A stretch of DNA of 18,966 bases, from assembly GCA_036489905.1 (NCBI GenBank), contig DASXEX010000046.1:1-18966 (forward strand), written 5' to 3'. The position numbers and the translations under genes are program-made. Under the pieces are notes generated by a model that was not told the DNA's origin, did no database searches, and saw only the letters and a program-made list of their open reading frames with translations. The stretch comes from JAICLK01 sp036489905. Its GTDB lineage: Bacteria > Patescibacteriota > Saccharimonadia > Saccharimonadales > UBA4665. Positions within the stretch are counted from its first letter, which is position 1. Each line of letters starts with the position of its first letter. Shown in pieces: positions 4,864-13,178 of this stretch.

Positions 4864-7536
4864 ATGCAGCCAGTAACTCCTACCAAGCGAGTACTGTTCC
4901 GCCACTGCCTGAAGCTGGTCGTGGCTGGTTTGTTTGCTGCGCTCTCATTTCTTCTGAGTACATTCTTTGTTGCAGCTCCCACAGCATTGGCCGCGACCAA
5001 CAATACTATTAATTTTCAAGCTAGACTGGAAAGTGCCTCGGGCTCCATTGTTCCGGACGGTTATTACGATGTTGAGTTTAAGTTGTACACTGTAAGCAGT
5101 AGCGGCACTGCTGAGTGGACTGAGGATTACACCTACAACAGCGGTAGCGGTCAGTGCAGTGGGCCACTTGGTGGTAACGACTGTCGAGTGCAGGTCAGCA
5201 ATGGCTACCTAAGTGTCAACTTGGGATCAATTAGTTCCTTCCCGTCGACCATTAACTGGGATCAGCAGCAATGGCTAGGCTTAAATATCGGAGGTACGGT
5301 TACCGGCGGATCTTTCCCAGGTATTGGCGATGGCGAAATGAGTCCACGCCTGCAACTGACAGGAGTGCCTTACGCATTTCGGGCAGGTCAACTCGCTCAG
5401 TACAACAGTACCACCGGCTATACTTCGACTTTGAGTTTGTTGCAGCCGACTGGTGGTAATCAACTCTTCCAGCTGCCGGATATGCTCGCGGCCGGCACGT
5501 ATACGCTGCTTACTACCCAAACTGCTAATGGTAGCTACATTCAAAACCAGAACAGTGGTGCTCAGAGCTCGTCCAATTTTTGGATAAGTGGTACGGGCAT
5601 AGCAGGTACCGCGTTGCAGACCCCAATACTTGATGCCGCTAGTGCTGGGGGCACGCTGGCGATTGGATCAACCAATGCAAATACCGGCAATGTAAATATC
5701 GGGACGGGGGCTACCACTGGTAACATTGCTATCGGGGGATCATCGCAGACGGGCAACATTACCATTACTACCGGTGGCGGCACGATTAACATCGGTTCAA
5801 GCGCATCCGCAGGCAATGTGAATATTGGTAATGGTAGCGCTAGTCGGACCGTTAACATTGGTGGTTCAGGGGCTAACACTATTAGCATTGGTAATACTCA
5901 AGCCGGCGGCTCAATCTCCCTGGGTGCTGCCATGACGACCGGCACTGTCGCCATTGGCGGTACAGGCCAAACTGGCGGTCTGACACTGCAAGGCAATGGT
6001 ATCGTCGACACTATCACGGGAGCTACGAGTAACCCAACTGACATTTTGAAGGCTGCCTCTACAAGCGCCTTCCAGGTTCAGAACTCAAGCGGCTACAACG
6101 AGCTCAAGGTAGACACGAGCGGAAACAAAGTAACACTTGGTGATTCGGGCCACTCGGTTGCAGGCTCGCTTGTCTTTGCGGATGGAACTGCTGATGGTTT
6201 TGGGGCTACCCTCAATACTGCAACTCTAACCGCAAACGAAACCATCAGCCTGCCAAACACCGGCGGCGTCGGAGGCACCATTTGTTTGCAGAGTTCCTCG
6301 GCCTGCGGCTTTATACAAAATCAATCCAGCACGGCTCAATCCGCTAACTTCTACATACAGGGTGCTTCCGGTACGGCTACTACGGCTAAGATTGCGGCAA
6401 ACAACGGGGGTTCAGGAGATATACTGGATTTGCAGAATGGCACTGCCGCCACCGTCTTGGCCGTCGATTATACTGGTAACGTACATATCGAGCCGAGCGC
6501 TACCCCTTCTTATGCCTTAGAGGTAGATACACCAATCGGTAGTCCCGAGTTCCGCGTTGGTGCTGGCCAAACCATCCTCGGTAGCAGCAGCGGTGTTAAT
6601 GGACAGCTGGAATTCCTAAATAACACCAACATTAACCACCTCATTCTGCAGAGTGGAGTAACTGGTTCGGCAACCCTTACCCTGACGTTGCCTACAGCGC
6701 TTGGTAGTGCGGGCAGCTGTCTCGAGGACACGACGGGCAGCGGGGTGTTGGGCTTTGCCAGTTGTGAGTCGGCTACCGGCACTGACTTCATACAGAACCA
6801 AAATGCCGGTCCACAGTCCGGCGCCAACTTCAACATCGCCGGCACGGGAACTGTCGGGGCGCTCGCGGTAAGCGGCACGGCCAACGTCAAGACTACCTCG
6901 ACGGCGGCGTTTCAAGTGCAGAGTGCCGGCAGCGCGCAGCTATTCAACGTCGACACTTCGACCAGTACCGTCACCATCGGTACGGCAACCGAAGGCGTAG
7001 TATTTCAAGCCGGCACGTTCGAGCCGGTGCTTGAAGGGAGTGCTATGCATACTCGCCAAATTACGCTCGCACCAGAATATGCTGGTGCCACCATGACAGG
7101 GAGCGGGACGAATAACACGGGTACTATGACCTCGGACAACATGACCACGAGCCCGTTTCGTAATTACTACGAATGGAAAAATATTCAAGGCACTGCGCAA
7201 AACTATGATATTTGGGTAAGAGTACCGCTACCTAGTGATTGGGCGGGCTGGCCGAGCGGGCAAACAATCTGCCTTGACACGTATGCTTCAGCGAACTCAG
7301 CTAATCTAGTCAACATGACGGTGTATGACACCACTAACACGGCTGTCGTAACATCTGCTGACCTTTCTCCACTGTCTGTCACCACGTGGGCGACGAATAA
7401 GTGTACGTCATCTATCACCGGCGGCAGTTTCACTGCAGGCCACGACATGACCATTGACATTAAGATGACGGCTCCCGCAACAACCGGTGACGTGCGTATT
7501 GGTGATATTACGTTTAGCTACCTGAGCAAGTGGTAA
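4864..7536 (+). CDS. Secreted repetitive surface protein (tail-fibre/adhesin-like)
   Basis: This encodes an 890-aa exported protein. Residues 1-43 form a signal peptide: basic start, hydrophobic core at about 18-38, and probable cleavage after ALA at 41-43. An N-terminal beta domain (about 44-170) includes NFQARL, GYYDVEFKLY and a SPRLQLTGVPYAFRAG segment; that last segment recurs in large exported proteins of CPR bacteria and in tail-fibre-like proteins. Residues about 255-385 are short repeats built on GNVNIGTG/GTIAIGG, typical of beta-helix or beta-prism shafts. A motif like YIQNQNSGAQS occurs three times, at about 225, 483 and 642, marking repeat modules of about 160-260 residues. The C-terminal about 165 residues are a separate beta-rich domain (YEWKNIQGTAQNYDIWVRVP...). 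There is no LPxTG motif or C-terminal membrane anchor. Attachment to the host cell or the S-layer is a plausible but unproven role. Confidence 0.75.
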   Translation: MQPVTPTKRVLFRHCLKLVVAGLFAALSFLLSTFFVAAPTALAATNNTINFQARLESASGSIVPDGYYDVEFKLYTVSSSGTAEWTEDYTYNSGSGQCSGPLGGNDCRVQVSNGYLSVNLGSISSFPSTINWDQQQWLGLNIGGTVTGGSFPGIGDGEMSPRLQLTGVPYAFRAGQLAQYNSTTGYTSTLSLLQPTGGNQLFQLPDMLAAGTYTLLTTQTANGSYIQNQNSGAQSSSNFWISGTGIAGTALQTPILDAASAGGTLAIGSTNANTGNVNIGTGATTGNIAIGGSSQTGNITITTGGGTINIGSSASAGNVNIGNGSASRTVNIGGSGANTISIGNTQAGGSISLGAAMTTGTVAIGGTGQTGGLTLQGNGIVDTITGATSNPTDILKAASTSAFQVQNSSGYNELKVDTSGNKVTLGDSGHSVAGSLVFADGTADGFGATLNTATLTANETISLPNTGGVGGTICLQSSSACGFIQNQSSTAQSANFYIQGASGTATTAKIAANNGGSGDILDLQNGTAATVLAVDYTGNVHIEPSATPSYALEVDTPIGSPEFRVGAGQTILGSSSGVNGQLEFLNNTNINHLILQSGVTGSATLTLTLPTALGSAGSCLEDTTGSGVLGFASCESATGTDFIQNQNAGPQSGANFNIAGTGTVGALAVSGTANVKTTSTAAFQVQSAGSAQLFNVDTSTSTVTIGTATEGVVFQAGTFEPVLEGSAMHTRQITLAPEYAGATMTGSGTNNTGTMTSDNMTTSPFRNYYEWKNIQGTAQNYDIWVRVPLPSDWAGWPSGQTICLDTYASANSANLVNMTVYDTTNTAVVTSADLSPLSVTTWATNKCTSSITGGSFTAGHDMTIDIKMTAPATTGDVRIGDITFSYLSKW

Positions 7537-7559
7537 ACTATGATTAAGAGCTTATACCT

Positions 7560-9518
7560 ATGAAACGGAAGTTAGATGTACGAAAATTGCTGGGAACGTG
7601 GCGACGACGGTTGTTGTTTGGCGTTGTCGCCTTGCTACTAGTGGCGTGGTTGGTAATCGATCCGTTCAGTGCGCAGCAGGCGAATCCGGCTGAGCCAGTT
7701 ACTGGGGTGAGTTTGCAGGCGGAGAAAAAAGTGTATCAGCTGGGAGAAGCGCCGGCATTGCTTTTGCATTTTCGTCACGCGAGTAAACAGACGGGCTTTT
7801 TACAACGAATATTGAGCCCGAACAACGTCTATGCGGCCGGGATGCCGAAGGTGACGGTGGATTATGACGGCCACGCAGCTGCTGACGTGACAAGTTCGGT
7901 GATGCCAAAAGGCGATGATTTTCTGGTGACGCTTGCATCCCAAAGGCAGCTCAAACCGGGCACGTACACGGTGAGCGCCAGCGGCCAGACCACGAGCGGC
8001 CAGCATTATAACAAGTCAACGACGTTCGCTTGGGGAGTGCTTGCCGTGAACACGACAAAGTCGATTTATTTGCCAGGCGAAACGGCCGATCTGCAGATGG
8101 GAGTGCTCGACTCCGATGGTCACACCATCTGCGGTGCACCCCTGAGGCTCAGCATTACCGATCCGGCCGGCAACCAGCAAACTGTTCCATATCAAGCATC
8201 TACGAGCTGCAAAGGCGACAGTTTCACCAACACGCCGGATTACACGGCTGTATATAAAACCGGCGCCGCCGGCCAGTACAAAATAACGCTCGGCATCCAA
8301 AACACCGCTTACGCTATAACCAGCTATTTTGAAGTTCGCGCACACGTGCCGTTCGACATTACGCGCAGCGCCGTTACGCGTATTTACCCGATTCATCCGT
8401 ACGGCATGAGCATTGAGATCAAGGCAAACCAAAATTTCCAGGGAATCGCGACCGAAGCCATTTCGGACAACCGCTTCACCATCCTGCAGCATCCGGGCGC
8501 CACGGTTCAGAAAAAAGGAAACGAGACGATTCTGCAATGGCAAGTCAACTGGCGAAAAGGAAGTGCATACGATTTGAGTTACGAATACCTTGGGCCGCCC
8601 GTCAGTCCGGCTTTCTACACGCTTGGTCCACTCACCCTTACCAATACGAACGGCCAAATCGTGTTTCAGGAAGCCCGCGCTTGGCAGCTTGCTGGCGATG
8701 CGGCCATTTCGCTCGTGAACGAATGGGAGTGGGATTGCGGTGGCGCCCTGACGTGCAACGCCGCTCTCGTGACCACGTCGGGCTACATAAACCCTACACA
8801 GGGCCCACTTAATCCAACTCCAACCACAACCGGCAACGGTGATACGCTTATTTTGCTAGAGGGAAATTCGGGTACAAGCAATGGTGCAAACTTACAGTCG
8901 GTTACCGATAGCTCGGGGAATACTTGGCATACTCCAGTAACACCCACGAGTCAAAGCCCGCCGGCCAATTTTAACTCAGGCGAGTCCAGCGTTATCGCTA
9001 TGGCTTATGCGAACAATGCCACTTCGATTAGCTCTCTCACTGCGACTATCGCCAGCAGCCATACAATGTCGGTTGAGCTCCTGGATTTCAGCAATGTTGA
9101 TAACGTAATTCCGCTTGATCAATCCGCCTCCACCAAGAACAGTTCGAGTGTTTCGACCCACACGACTCCAAGCGTTCCTGTTACGACGTGCGATAGTCCG
9201 ACGACTAGTATGCTGTTGCGAGGCGGTGAGTATTTCTGTCAGTCAGTCAATGAATTAGTTATTGGTATGGTTAATGCCGGTGCCCAAACTGGTGGGGATA
9301 CTCTTATTACCTCGGGCTTTACCGGTGTTTATGCCATGACGCAAGCCAGTGATAATGAGGCGGGGGCGTATGAAATAACACCGACGAGCGTTCCAGCAGG
9401 GCAGTCTATAAGTTGGACAAGCCTCTCTAATAAAGGTGATGCAACTGGTATTATAGTATTTCGTCAAAATGGTAACACATCGGGGGGTGATGCTCAGCCA
9501 TTTTTCTGGGCACATTAG
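7560..9518 (+). CDS. Membrane-anchored multi-domain beta-sandwich surface protein
   Basis: This 652-aa protein has a basic N-terminus, one hydrophobic anchor at residues 18-33 and no clear cleavage site, so it is probably N-terminally anchored with the rest outside. Two Ig/macroglobulin-like segments follow (about 50-155 and 160-265). The second starts with NTTKSIYLPGETADLQM, the pattern of MG2-type domains. A third beta domain spans about 265-380. The C-terminal part (about 390-645) resembles a beta-sandwich module with GDTLILLEGNSGTSN, SVTDSSGNTWH and VELLDFSNVDNVIPLDQS, found in secreted bacterial surface proteins. It starts 23 nt after the 890-aa gene with no SD, so the two probably form one operon and may form one surface structure. 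No enzyme motif is seen. Function is unknown. Confidence 0.7.
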   Translation: MKRKLDVRKLLGTWRRRLLFGVVALLLVAWLVIDPFSAQQANPAEPVTGVSLQAEKKVYQLGEAPALLLHFRHASKQTGFLQRILSPNNVYAAGMPKVTVDYDGHAAADVTSSVMPKGDDFLVTLASQRQLKPGTYTVSASGQTTSGQHYNKSTTFAWGVLAVNTTKSIYLPGETADLQMGVLDSDGHTICGAPLRLSITDPAGNQQTVPYQASTSCKGDSFTNTPDYTAVYKTGAAGQYKITLGIQNTAYAITSYFEVRAHVPFDITRSAVTRIYPIHPYGMSIEIKANQNFQGIATEAISDNRFTILQHPGATVQKKGNETILQWQVNWRKGSAYDLSYEYLGPPVSPAFYTLGPLTLTNTNGQIVFQEARAWQLAGDAAISLVNEWEWDCGGALTCNAALVTTSGYINPTQGPLNPTPTTTGNGDTLILLEGNSGTSNGANLQSVTDSSGNTWHTPVTPTSQSPPANFNSGESSVIAMAYANNATSISSLTATIASSHTMSVELLDFSNVDNVIPLDQSASTKNSSSVSTHTTPSVPVTTCDSPTTSMLLRGGEYFCQSVNELVIGMVNAGAQTGGDTLITSGFTGVYAMTQASDNEAGAYEITPTSVPAGQSISWTSLSNKGDATGIIVFRQNGNTSGGDAQPFFWAH

Positions 9519-9545
9519 GCTTCTTCCGGATGAGATTGAAGGAGC
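9519..9545 (+). other. Stem-loop directly after the envelope gene stop
   Basis: GCTTCTTC (9519-9526) pairs with GAAGGAGC (9538-9545) over 8 bp with one G-U pair, starting at the first base after the stop codon. No T-run follows. It may be a processing or stability hairpin, or a weak terminator together with the next hairpin. Confidence 0.35.
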
Positions 9546-9551
9546 TTATGG

Positions 9552-9573
9552 GGCTAGCCTAATAAGGCTAGCC
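9552..9573. repeat. Two copies of palindrome GGCTAGCC upstream of parA
   Basis: GGCTAGCC occurs at 9552-9559 and 9566-9573, separated by TAATAA. Each copy is itself a perfect palindrome, and together they form an 8-bp stem with a 6-nt loop. No T-run follows. It lies about 20 bp upstream of the parA -35 box. It could be an operator for autoregulation, a partition-related site, or a transcript-end hairpin. Confidence 0.45.
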
Positions 9574-9593
9574 AGCACATAATCAACTTGCTT

Positions 9594-9621
9594 TTGGATA
9601 GTTTCGTTAGAATGCTATACT
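9594..9621 (+). promoter_or_regulatory. parAB promoter
   Basis: TTGGAT (9594-9599), a 16-nt spacer and TATACT (9616-9621), with an extended -10 TGC before it, make a strong sigma70-type promoter. AGAGGG lies just before the parA ATG as the SD. Confidence 0.65.
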
Positions 9622-9641
9622 TTCTTTAAGAAAGAGGGTGC

Positions 9642-10403
9642 ATGACAAAAAAAATAATCGCCGTCACCAACCAAAAAGGTGGTGTGGGCAAGACGACTAC
9701 TGCGATAAGTCTTGCTGCGCAACTTGCAACTGTCGAACGACCAGCGTTGCTCATCGACCTCGACCCGCAAGGGAATGCGACGAGCGGCTTCGGATTACCG
9801 AAAGACGGGCTGATAACTTCTTACGAAGTACTATGCGAGAACACACCTTTGGCAGACGCGGTACGCGAAACGCATGTGCCCGGCTTGTTCGTGCTGCCGG
9901 CGAACGCCAACTTGGCGGGTGCGGAAGTCGAACTGGTGAACGAGCAGCGCCGCGAGTTCAAGCTTGCCCAAGCGCTGGCGCCGGCGAGCTATGAGTACAT
10001 CATTATTGATTGCCCGCCCTCGCTTGGCTTGCTGACTGTCAATGCGTTGACGGCCGCGCACGCAGTATTTATCCCAGTTCAGGCGGAGTATTATGCACTC
10101 GAAGGTCTTGGCCAGCTGCTCCGCACTGTCCAGCGTGTGCGGGAGGGTCTGAATCCGTCGCTTGAACTACTCGGCGTCGTGCTGACCATGTACGACAAAC
10201 GCACGAGTTTGTCTGAACAAGTGATGCAGGAGCTCAAGAATCACTTTGGTGACAAATTGTGTAAGACAGTCATTCCGCGCAACGTGCGTTTGGCCGAAGC
10301 GCCCAGCTTTGGCAAAACAATTTTCGAACACGACCGTTGGAGCAGGGGCGCTCGGGCGTACAAGCAGCTGGCGAAGGAGGTAGCGAAACGTGCCGCAGAA
10401 TAA
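9642..10403 (+). CDS. parA: ParA/Soj chromosome-partitioning ATPase
   Basis: This 253-aa protein is of the usual Soj/ParA chromosomal length. It has the deviant Walker A motif KGGVGKT at residues 12-18 with the signature lysine K12, Walker A' LIDLDPQGN at 37-45 and Walker B YIIIDCPPSLG around 119-128. It lacks the N-terminal HTH domain of plasmid type Ia ParA. ParA dimers bind DNA and ATP and move ParB-bound origins during segregation. The start has AGAGGG 4-9 nt upstream and a promoter 20 nt upstream. The 3' end overlaps parB by 14 nt, the normal par operon arrangement. In many bacteria parAB lies near the origin, but no dnaA, rpmH or other origin marker is visible here. Confidence 0.95.
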   Translation: MTKKIIAVTNQKGGVGKTTTAISLAAQLATVERPALLIDLDPQGNATSGFGLPKDGLITSYEVLCENTPLADAVRETHVPGLFVLPANANLAGAEVELVNEQRREFKLAQALAPASYEYIIIDCPPSLGLLTVNALTAAHAVFIPVQAEYYALEGLGQLLRTVQRVREGLNPSLELLGVVLTMYDKRTSLSEQVMQELKNHFGDKLCKTVIPRNVRLAEAPSFGKTIFEHDRWSRGARAYKQLAKEVAKRAAE

Positions 10404-11256
10404 AAAACGTGCAAGTCTAGGGCGGGGGTTTGATGCGCTGCTGCCGCAGGATTTTGATGATAGCTTGCTGCTAGCCGCATCGGACAAAATTGAAAAAATT
10501 CCGGTCGGCAAGCTGGTGCCGAACCACTACCAGCCGCGGCAAGAGTTTGACGCCGGAAGCATCAAGCAGCTGGCGTCGTCGATTAAGCAATATGGCATTC
10601 TGCAGCCATTAGTTGTGACGAAAACCGATGACGGTTATATGATTATCGCTGGCGAGCGGCGCTGGCGAGCGGCGCAAGTTGCCGGGCTGGAAACGGTGCC
10701 GGCAATTGTGCGCACCGCCAAAGACCTGGAGCGATTGGAAATCGCGCTCATCGAAAACGTGCAACGCGTCGATCTGTCGCCGCTGGAGCAGGCCGCGTCT
10801 ATCGAATACCTGCATCAGCAATTCGGTGTGGGTTACGAAACAATCGCCGAGCGGCTTGGTAAGGCGGGCTCGACGATTAGCAATATTGTGCGACTCTTGC
10901 AATTGCCCGAGCGCGCGAAGACTGCACTGCGTACGTTAGATATTGTCGAAGGCCACGCGCGCGCGATTTTGGCGCTCAAAGACTGGCCCGACAAACAGGA
11001 AGTTCTGCTCAATAACATTTTGTCGCACGGCTGGACGGTTCGGCAAGCCGAGCAGTTCGTGGTGTCGGTGCGCGAAGGTTTCCGCGAAACAAAAGCCACG
11101 CGCGAACGCATGCGTACCGAAACGCCCGCGACCAAAAAACTCAGCAAGCGCATCGGCGCTCCCGTAGAAATCCGCCGTACGGCCAAAGGCGGCAAACTGG
11201 AAATCACCTTCAAATCCGACGACCAACTCGAAAAAATCATAGGATTACTCGGCTGA
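10390..11256 (+). CDS. parB: ParB/Spo0J centromere-binding CTPase
   Basis: The 288-aa ParB starts at GTG 10390, with AAGGAGG 9 nt upstream inside parA. The N-terminal ParB/sulfiredoxin fold has VPNHYQPRQEFD (about 37-50) and the CTP-binding GERRWRAAQ at 88-96, followed by LIENVQRVDLSPLEQA. A central HTH region (GVGYETIAERLGKAGSTISN) binds parS. The C-terminal dimerisation segment ends KLEITFKSDDQLEKIIGLL, which is normal for the family, so the stop at 11254-11256 is genuine. ParB clamps onto DNA at parS and is the partner of ParA. No sequence resembling the common parS (TGTTTCACGTGAAACA) is present in this window. Confidence 0.95.
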   Translation: MPQNKKRASLGRGFDALLPQDFDDSLLLAASDKIEKIPVGKLVPNHYQPRQEFDAGSIKQLASSIKQYGILQPLVVTKTDDGYMIIAGERRWRAAQVAGLETVPAIVRTAKDLERLEIALIENVQRVDLSPLEQAASIEYLHQQFGVGYETIAERLGKAGSTISNIVRLLQLPERAKTALRTLDIVEGHARAILALKDWPDKQEVLLNNILSHGWTVRQAEQFVVSVREGFRETKATRERMRTETPATKKLSKRIGAPVEIRRTAKGGKLEITFKSDDQLEKIIGLLG

Positions 11257-11548
11257 TGAATTTGCGGCTCTGGCCAAAGGCGGTGGCAAAAAAGTCGCAA
11301 AAACGAGATACTTCTTGCCGTACCGGGGCAGAACTGCAGAAGTAGATGTATTTTCCGGCCCATTGCAGGGACTCGTGATTGTCGATATCGAGTTTGAAAC
11401 GGTAACCGAGAGAGACGCATTTGCCAAGCCGGATTTTTGTCTGATAGACGTAACGCAGGAAGATTTTATTGCCGGCGGCATGCTGGCCGGCAAATCATAT
11501 CGGGATATCGAGACAGAGCTCACGCGCTTTGACTATAAAGCCATCTGA
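11243..11548 (+). pseudogene. N-terminally truncated CYTH-domain protein remnant
   Basis: An open frame right after (and one base off) the parB frame encodes the C-terminal half of a CYTH domain. It reads ADEFAALAKGGGKKVAKTRY, then RTAEVDVFSGPLQGLVIVDI, and then a C-terminal region with FAKPDFCLIDVTQEDF. KTRY, the (A/L)EVDVF strand and GLVI..IEFE are standard CYTH elements that bind triphosphate substrates and metals. The N-terminal ExExK strand and about 70 residues are missing, because parB occupies that DNA. The frame has no ATG or GTG start; only a TTG at 11315 without an SD. CYTH enzymes hydrolyse or cyclise triphosphates (tripolyphosphatase, thiamine triphosphatase, CyaB), but the missing half carries essential residues, so activity is unlikely. 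A frameshift extension of ParB is a remote alternative. Confidence 0.65.
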
Positions 11549-11558
11549 AATCGAGATT

Positions 11559-12230
11559 CTAAAACACCTTGGCGTCGTTGAGTGGCAGGACGCGGATGGC
11601 GAGTTTGCCGACGATATTGTTGATATTGACGGGGCCGAAGATGCGTGAGTCGAGCGAGTCGGTGCGGTTGTCGCCGCAGACAAAAATTTGATTGCTTTTC
11701 AGCGTGATGTCTATATTGCCGGAAGTTATCGGCCAATTTTTTCCTTTGCCATAGGCTAGCGTTTTGTCCGGATCGAAGCCTTTCGGATGCGCCTTGTTAT
11801 AAATGGTTACGACGCCGTTTTTGACCACGACACGATCGCCGGGCAAGCCAATGACACGCTTGATAAGCTGTTTGTCTGCGCTTTGACCGAAGTCGGCCAG
11901 ATTCGGTTCGTTGAACACGATGATGTCGCCACGGTTCGGAACATACTGGTGGCCGGTGACGCGAGCCCAGGTACGTGCCACCTTCCAAACGACCAGGTGG
12001 TCCTTGTCGTGTAAAGTGCTTTGCATGCTTGGCCCCTCGACTTCGTATGACTGGAAAACAAACGAAATGAGCCCCCACGCCAGTAGCAGTGCTGCCAACA
12101 AGACAGCGATAACCGACAACGCGTCGCGCAGGCCTTGGCGGCGGGATGACTTTGGCGCCTCATTTGTCACCGGAGTACTCGGCTCAGGCGGCGGCGAAGG
12201 GCTAATCGTGGATTGTTTGTTCGGATTCAT
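11559..12230 (-). CDS. lepB: Signal peptidase I
   Basis: This 223-aa membrane-bound serine protease cleaves signal peptides of Sec and Tat substrates. A Pro/Ser-rich cytoplasmic N-terminus (1-37) is followed by one membrane segment (about 38-59). The catalytic box is EGPSMQSTL with nucleophile Ser68. Box C is RGDIIVF (100-106). Box D is KRVIGLPGD with general-base Lys124. Box E is GDNRTDSLDSR. The usual PT after the Ser-Met is QST here, a mild variation. The frame is open 20 codons further upstream, but the ATG at 12230 is preferred. A promoter (TTGGCC, 18 nt, TATAGT) ends only 10 nt before it, which would leave a near-leaderless transcript. The two exported proteins in this window, and HtrA if it is secreted by Sec, are natural clients of the same export pathway. 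Confidence 0.93.
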   Translation of the reverse strand: MNPNKQSTISPSPPPEPSTPVTNEAPKSSRRQGLRDALSVIAVLLAALLLAWGLISFVFQSYEVEGPSMQSTLHDKDHLVVWKVARTWARVTGHQYVPNRGDIIVFNEPNLADFGQSADKQLIKRVIGLPGDRVVVKNGVVTIYNKAHPKGFDPDKTLAYGKGKNWPITSGNIDITLKSNQIFVCGDNRTDSLDSRIFGPVNINNIVGKLAIRVLPLNDAKVF

Positions 12231-12240
12231 CCAAATTCCC

Positions 12241-12270
12241 ACTATAGCGTATTTTCCAAGCCAAGGCCAA
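12241..12270 (-). promoter_or_regulatory. lepB promoter with a very short leader
   Basis: On the minus strand TTGGCC (12270-12265), an 18-nt spacer and TATAGT (12246-12241) precede the lepB ATG by only 10 nt. The predicted 5' UTR is about 4 nt, and no SD is present. Confidence 0.5.
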
Positions 12271-12291
12271 CTAATTAAATGTCGCGGCATT

Positions 12292-12300
12292 TGCTATAAT
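12292..12300 (+). promoter_or_regulatory. Extended -10 promoter upstream of the membrane-protein/htrA unit
   Basis: TGCTATAAT is a perfect extended -10 (TGnTATAAT). No good -35 is seen, which is tolerated with an extended -10. It would give a leader of about 90 nt containing the hairpin at 12335-12365. A second -10, TATACT at 12380-12385, lies 10 nt before the ATG at 12396 and could give a short-leader transcript. Confidence 0.5.
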
Positions 12301-12334
12301 TTGAACAGTTAGTGAGAATTATATGATGAGCGGA

Positions 12335-12365
12335 GTCATTCCTGCCTTTAAAAAACTAGAATGAC
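12335..12365 (+). other. Leader hairpin with a possible 13-codon leader ORF
   Basis: GTCATTC (12335-12341) and GAATGAC (12359-12365) form a perfect 7-bp stem with a 17-nt loop and no T-run. A tiny ORF (12323-12364, MMSGVIPAFKKLE) runs through it, without a good SD. It may be a leader peptide or chance. Confidence 0.25.
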
Positions 12366-12395
12366 GTCGCGCAAAGCTATATACTTGATACTGAG

Positions 12396-13148
12396 ATGAG
12401 GCCGTTTGTAGCGAAAATAAAACCAGCTAGTGGTTTTTCCTATCTGTTGCACTTAGCGTTGCTGGCAGTGTTGCCGTTTGCGTTGTTTGTGCTGGTGAGA
12501 ATCAATTTCGTTCAGCTGGCGTTCATATTAATTTTGTTAAGTAAGTGGCGTATGTTTGCGGTTCGACCACGATTTTGGGCAGCCAACCTGCGGGCAAATT
12601 CGGTTGACATTATGGTCGGCCTGTCGGCGCTGACGCTGATGCTGCAAAGTAGCAGCGCATTGTGGCAGGGGGTTTGTGCGGTTGCGTACGCGGCGTGGCT
12701 GATTGTCATCAAGCCGCAAACGTCGTTATTTATGACGGCCACGCAGGCGGCGATTGGGTTTTTGGCGGGCTTGAGCGCCCTGTACGTCTCGTGGTCGGCC
12801 GGTCCGCTGTATGGATTAGTTTTCGTGACCGGCGTGATTTGCTATCTGGTGGCACGCCATTTCTTCGACAGTTTTGAAGAGCCGTATGCAAAGCTACTCG
12901 CGTATTGCTGGGGATATTTCGGCGCGGCGCTCATGTGGGCGCTTGGACATTGGCTGCTGTTTTATGGTGTGATCGCGCAGCCGACGGTGCTGCTGATTGC
13001 GATTGGCTACGGTTTGGCGGCGTTGTACTACCTTGATCACTTCGACAAGTTGTCAGTGGCGATTCGTCGGCAGTTTCTGTTTGTTATGTTCGCAATTGTA
13101 GCGATCATGCTCATAGCATTGTCGAGGAGCGGCAACAAAATCGTTTAA
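12396..13148 (+). CDS. Polytopic membrane protein of unknown function
   Basis: This encodes a 250-aa very hydrophobic protein with roughly eight membrane segments (about 16-34, 37-49, 71-84, 89-106, 114-131, 135-150, 166-211 as two spans, and 227-245). Short loops carry positively charged residues. An N-terminal KIKPASGF precedes the first span. HFFDSFEEPYAK and YYLDHFDKLSVAIRRQF are polar connecting segments. No catalytic or transporter motif that I recognise is present. The gene is followed after 30 nt by htrA, so the two may be co-transcribed. There is no SD. A TATACT box lies 10 nt before the ATG, and a stronger promoter lies about 95 nt upstream. It is probably a lineage-restricted membrane protein. 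Confidence 0.65.
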   Translation: MRPFVAKIKPASGFSYLLHLALLAVLPFALFVLVRINFVQLAFILILLSKWRMFAVRPRFWAANLRANSVDIMVGLSALTLMLQSSSALWQGVCAVAYAAWLIVIKPQTSLFMTATQAAIGFLAGLSALYVSWSAGPLYGLVFVTGVICYLVARHFFDSFEEPYAKLLAYCWGYFGAALMWALGHWLLFYGVIAQPTVLLIAIGYGLAALYYLDHFDKLSVAIRRQFLFVMFAIVAIMLIALSRSGNKIV

Positions 13149-13178
13149 AAACCCGCTACGACAAAAGGAGGGAAAATA

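Noticed and set aside
5604..5611. AGGTACCG, a second T-box-like core
   Set aside because: It lies in frame inside the 890-aa surface-protein gene with no flanking antiterminator helices or terminator.
5640..6010. Tandem repeats suggestive of a CRISPR or minisatellite array
   Set aside because: The repetition is at protein level (short GN-x-IG units) with degenerate DNA; no identical repeats with unique spacers.
8016..8657. 213-codon minus-strand open frame inside the second envelope gene
   Set aside because: Shadow of a coding frame with signal anchor and Ig-like domains; no SD or family match.
9519..9641. Canonical parS site near parAB
   Set aside because: No sequence close to TGTTTCACGTGAAACA was found here or elsewhere in the window.
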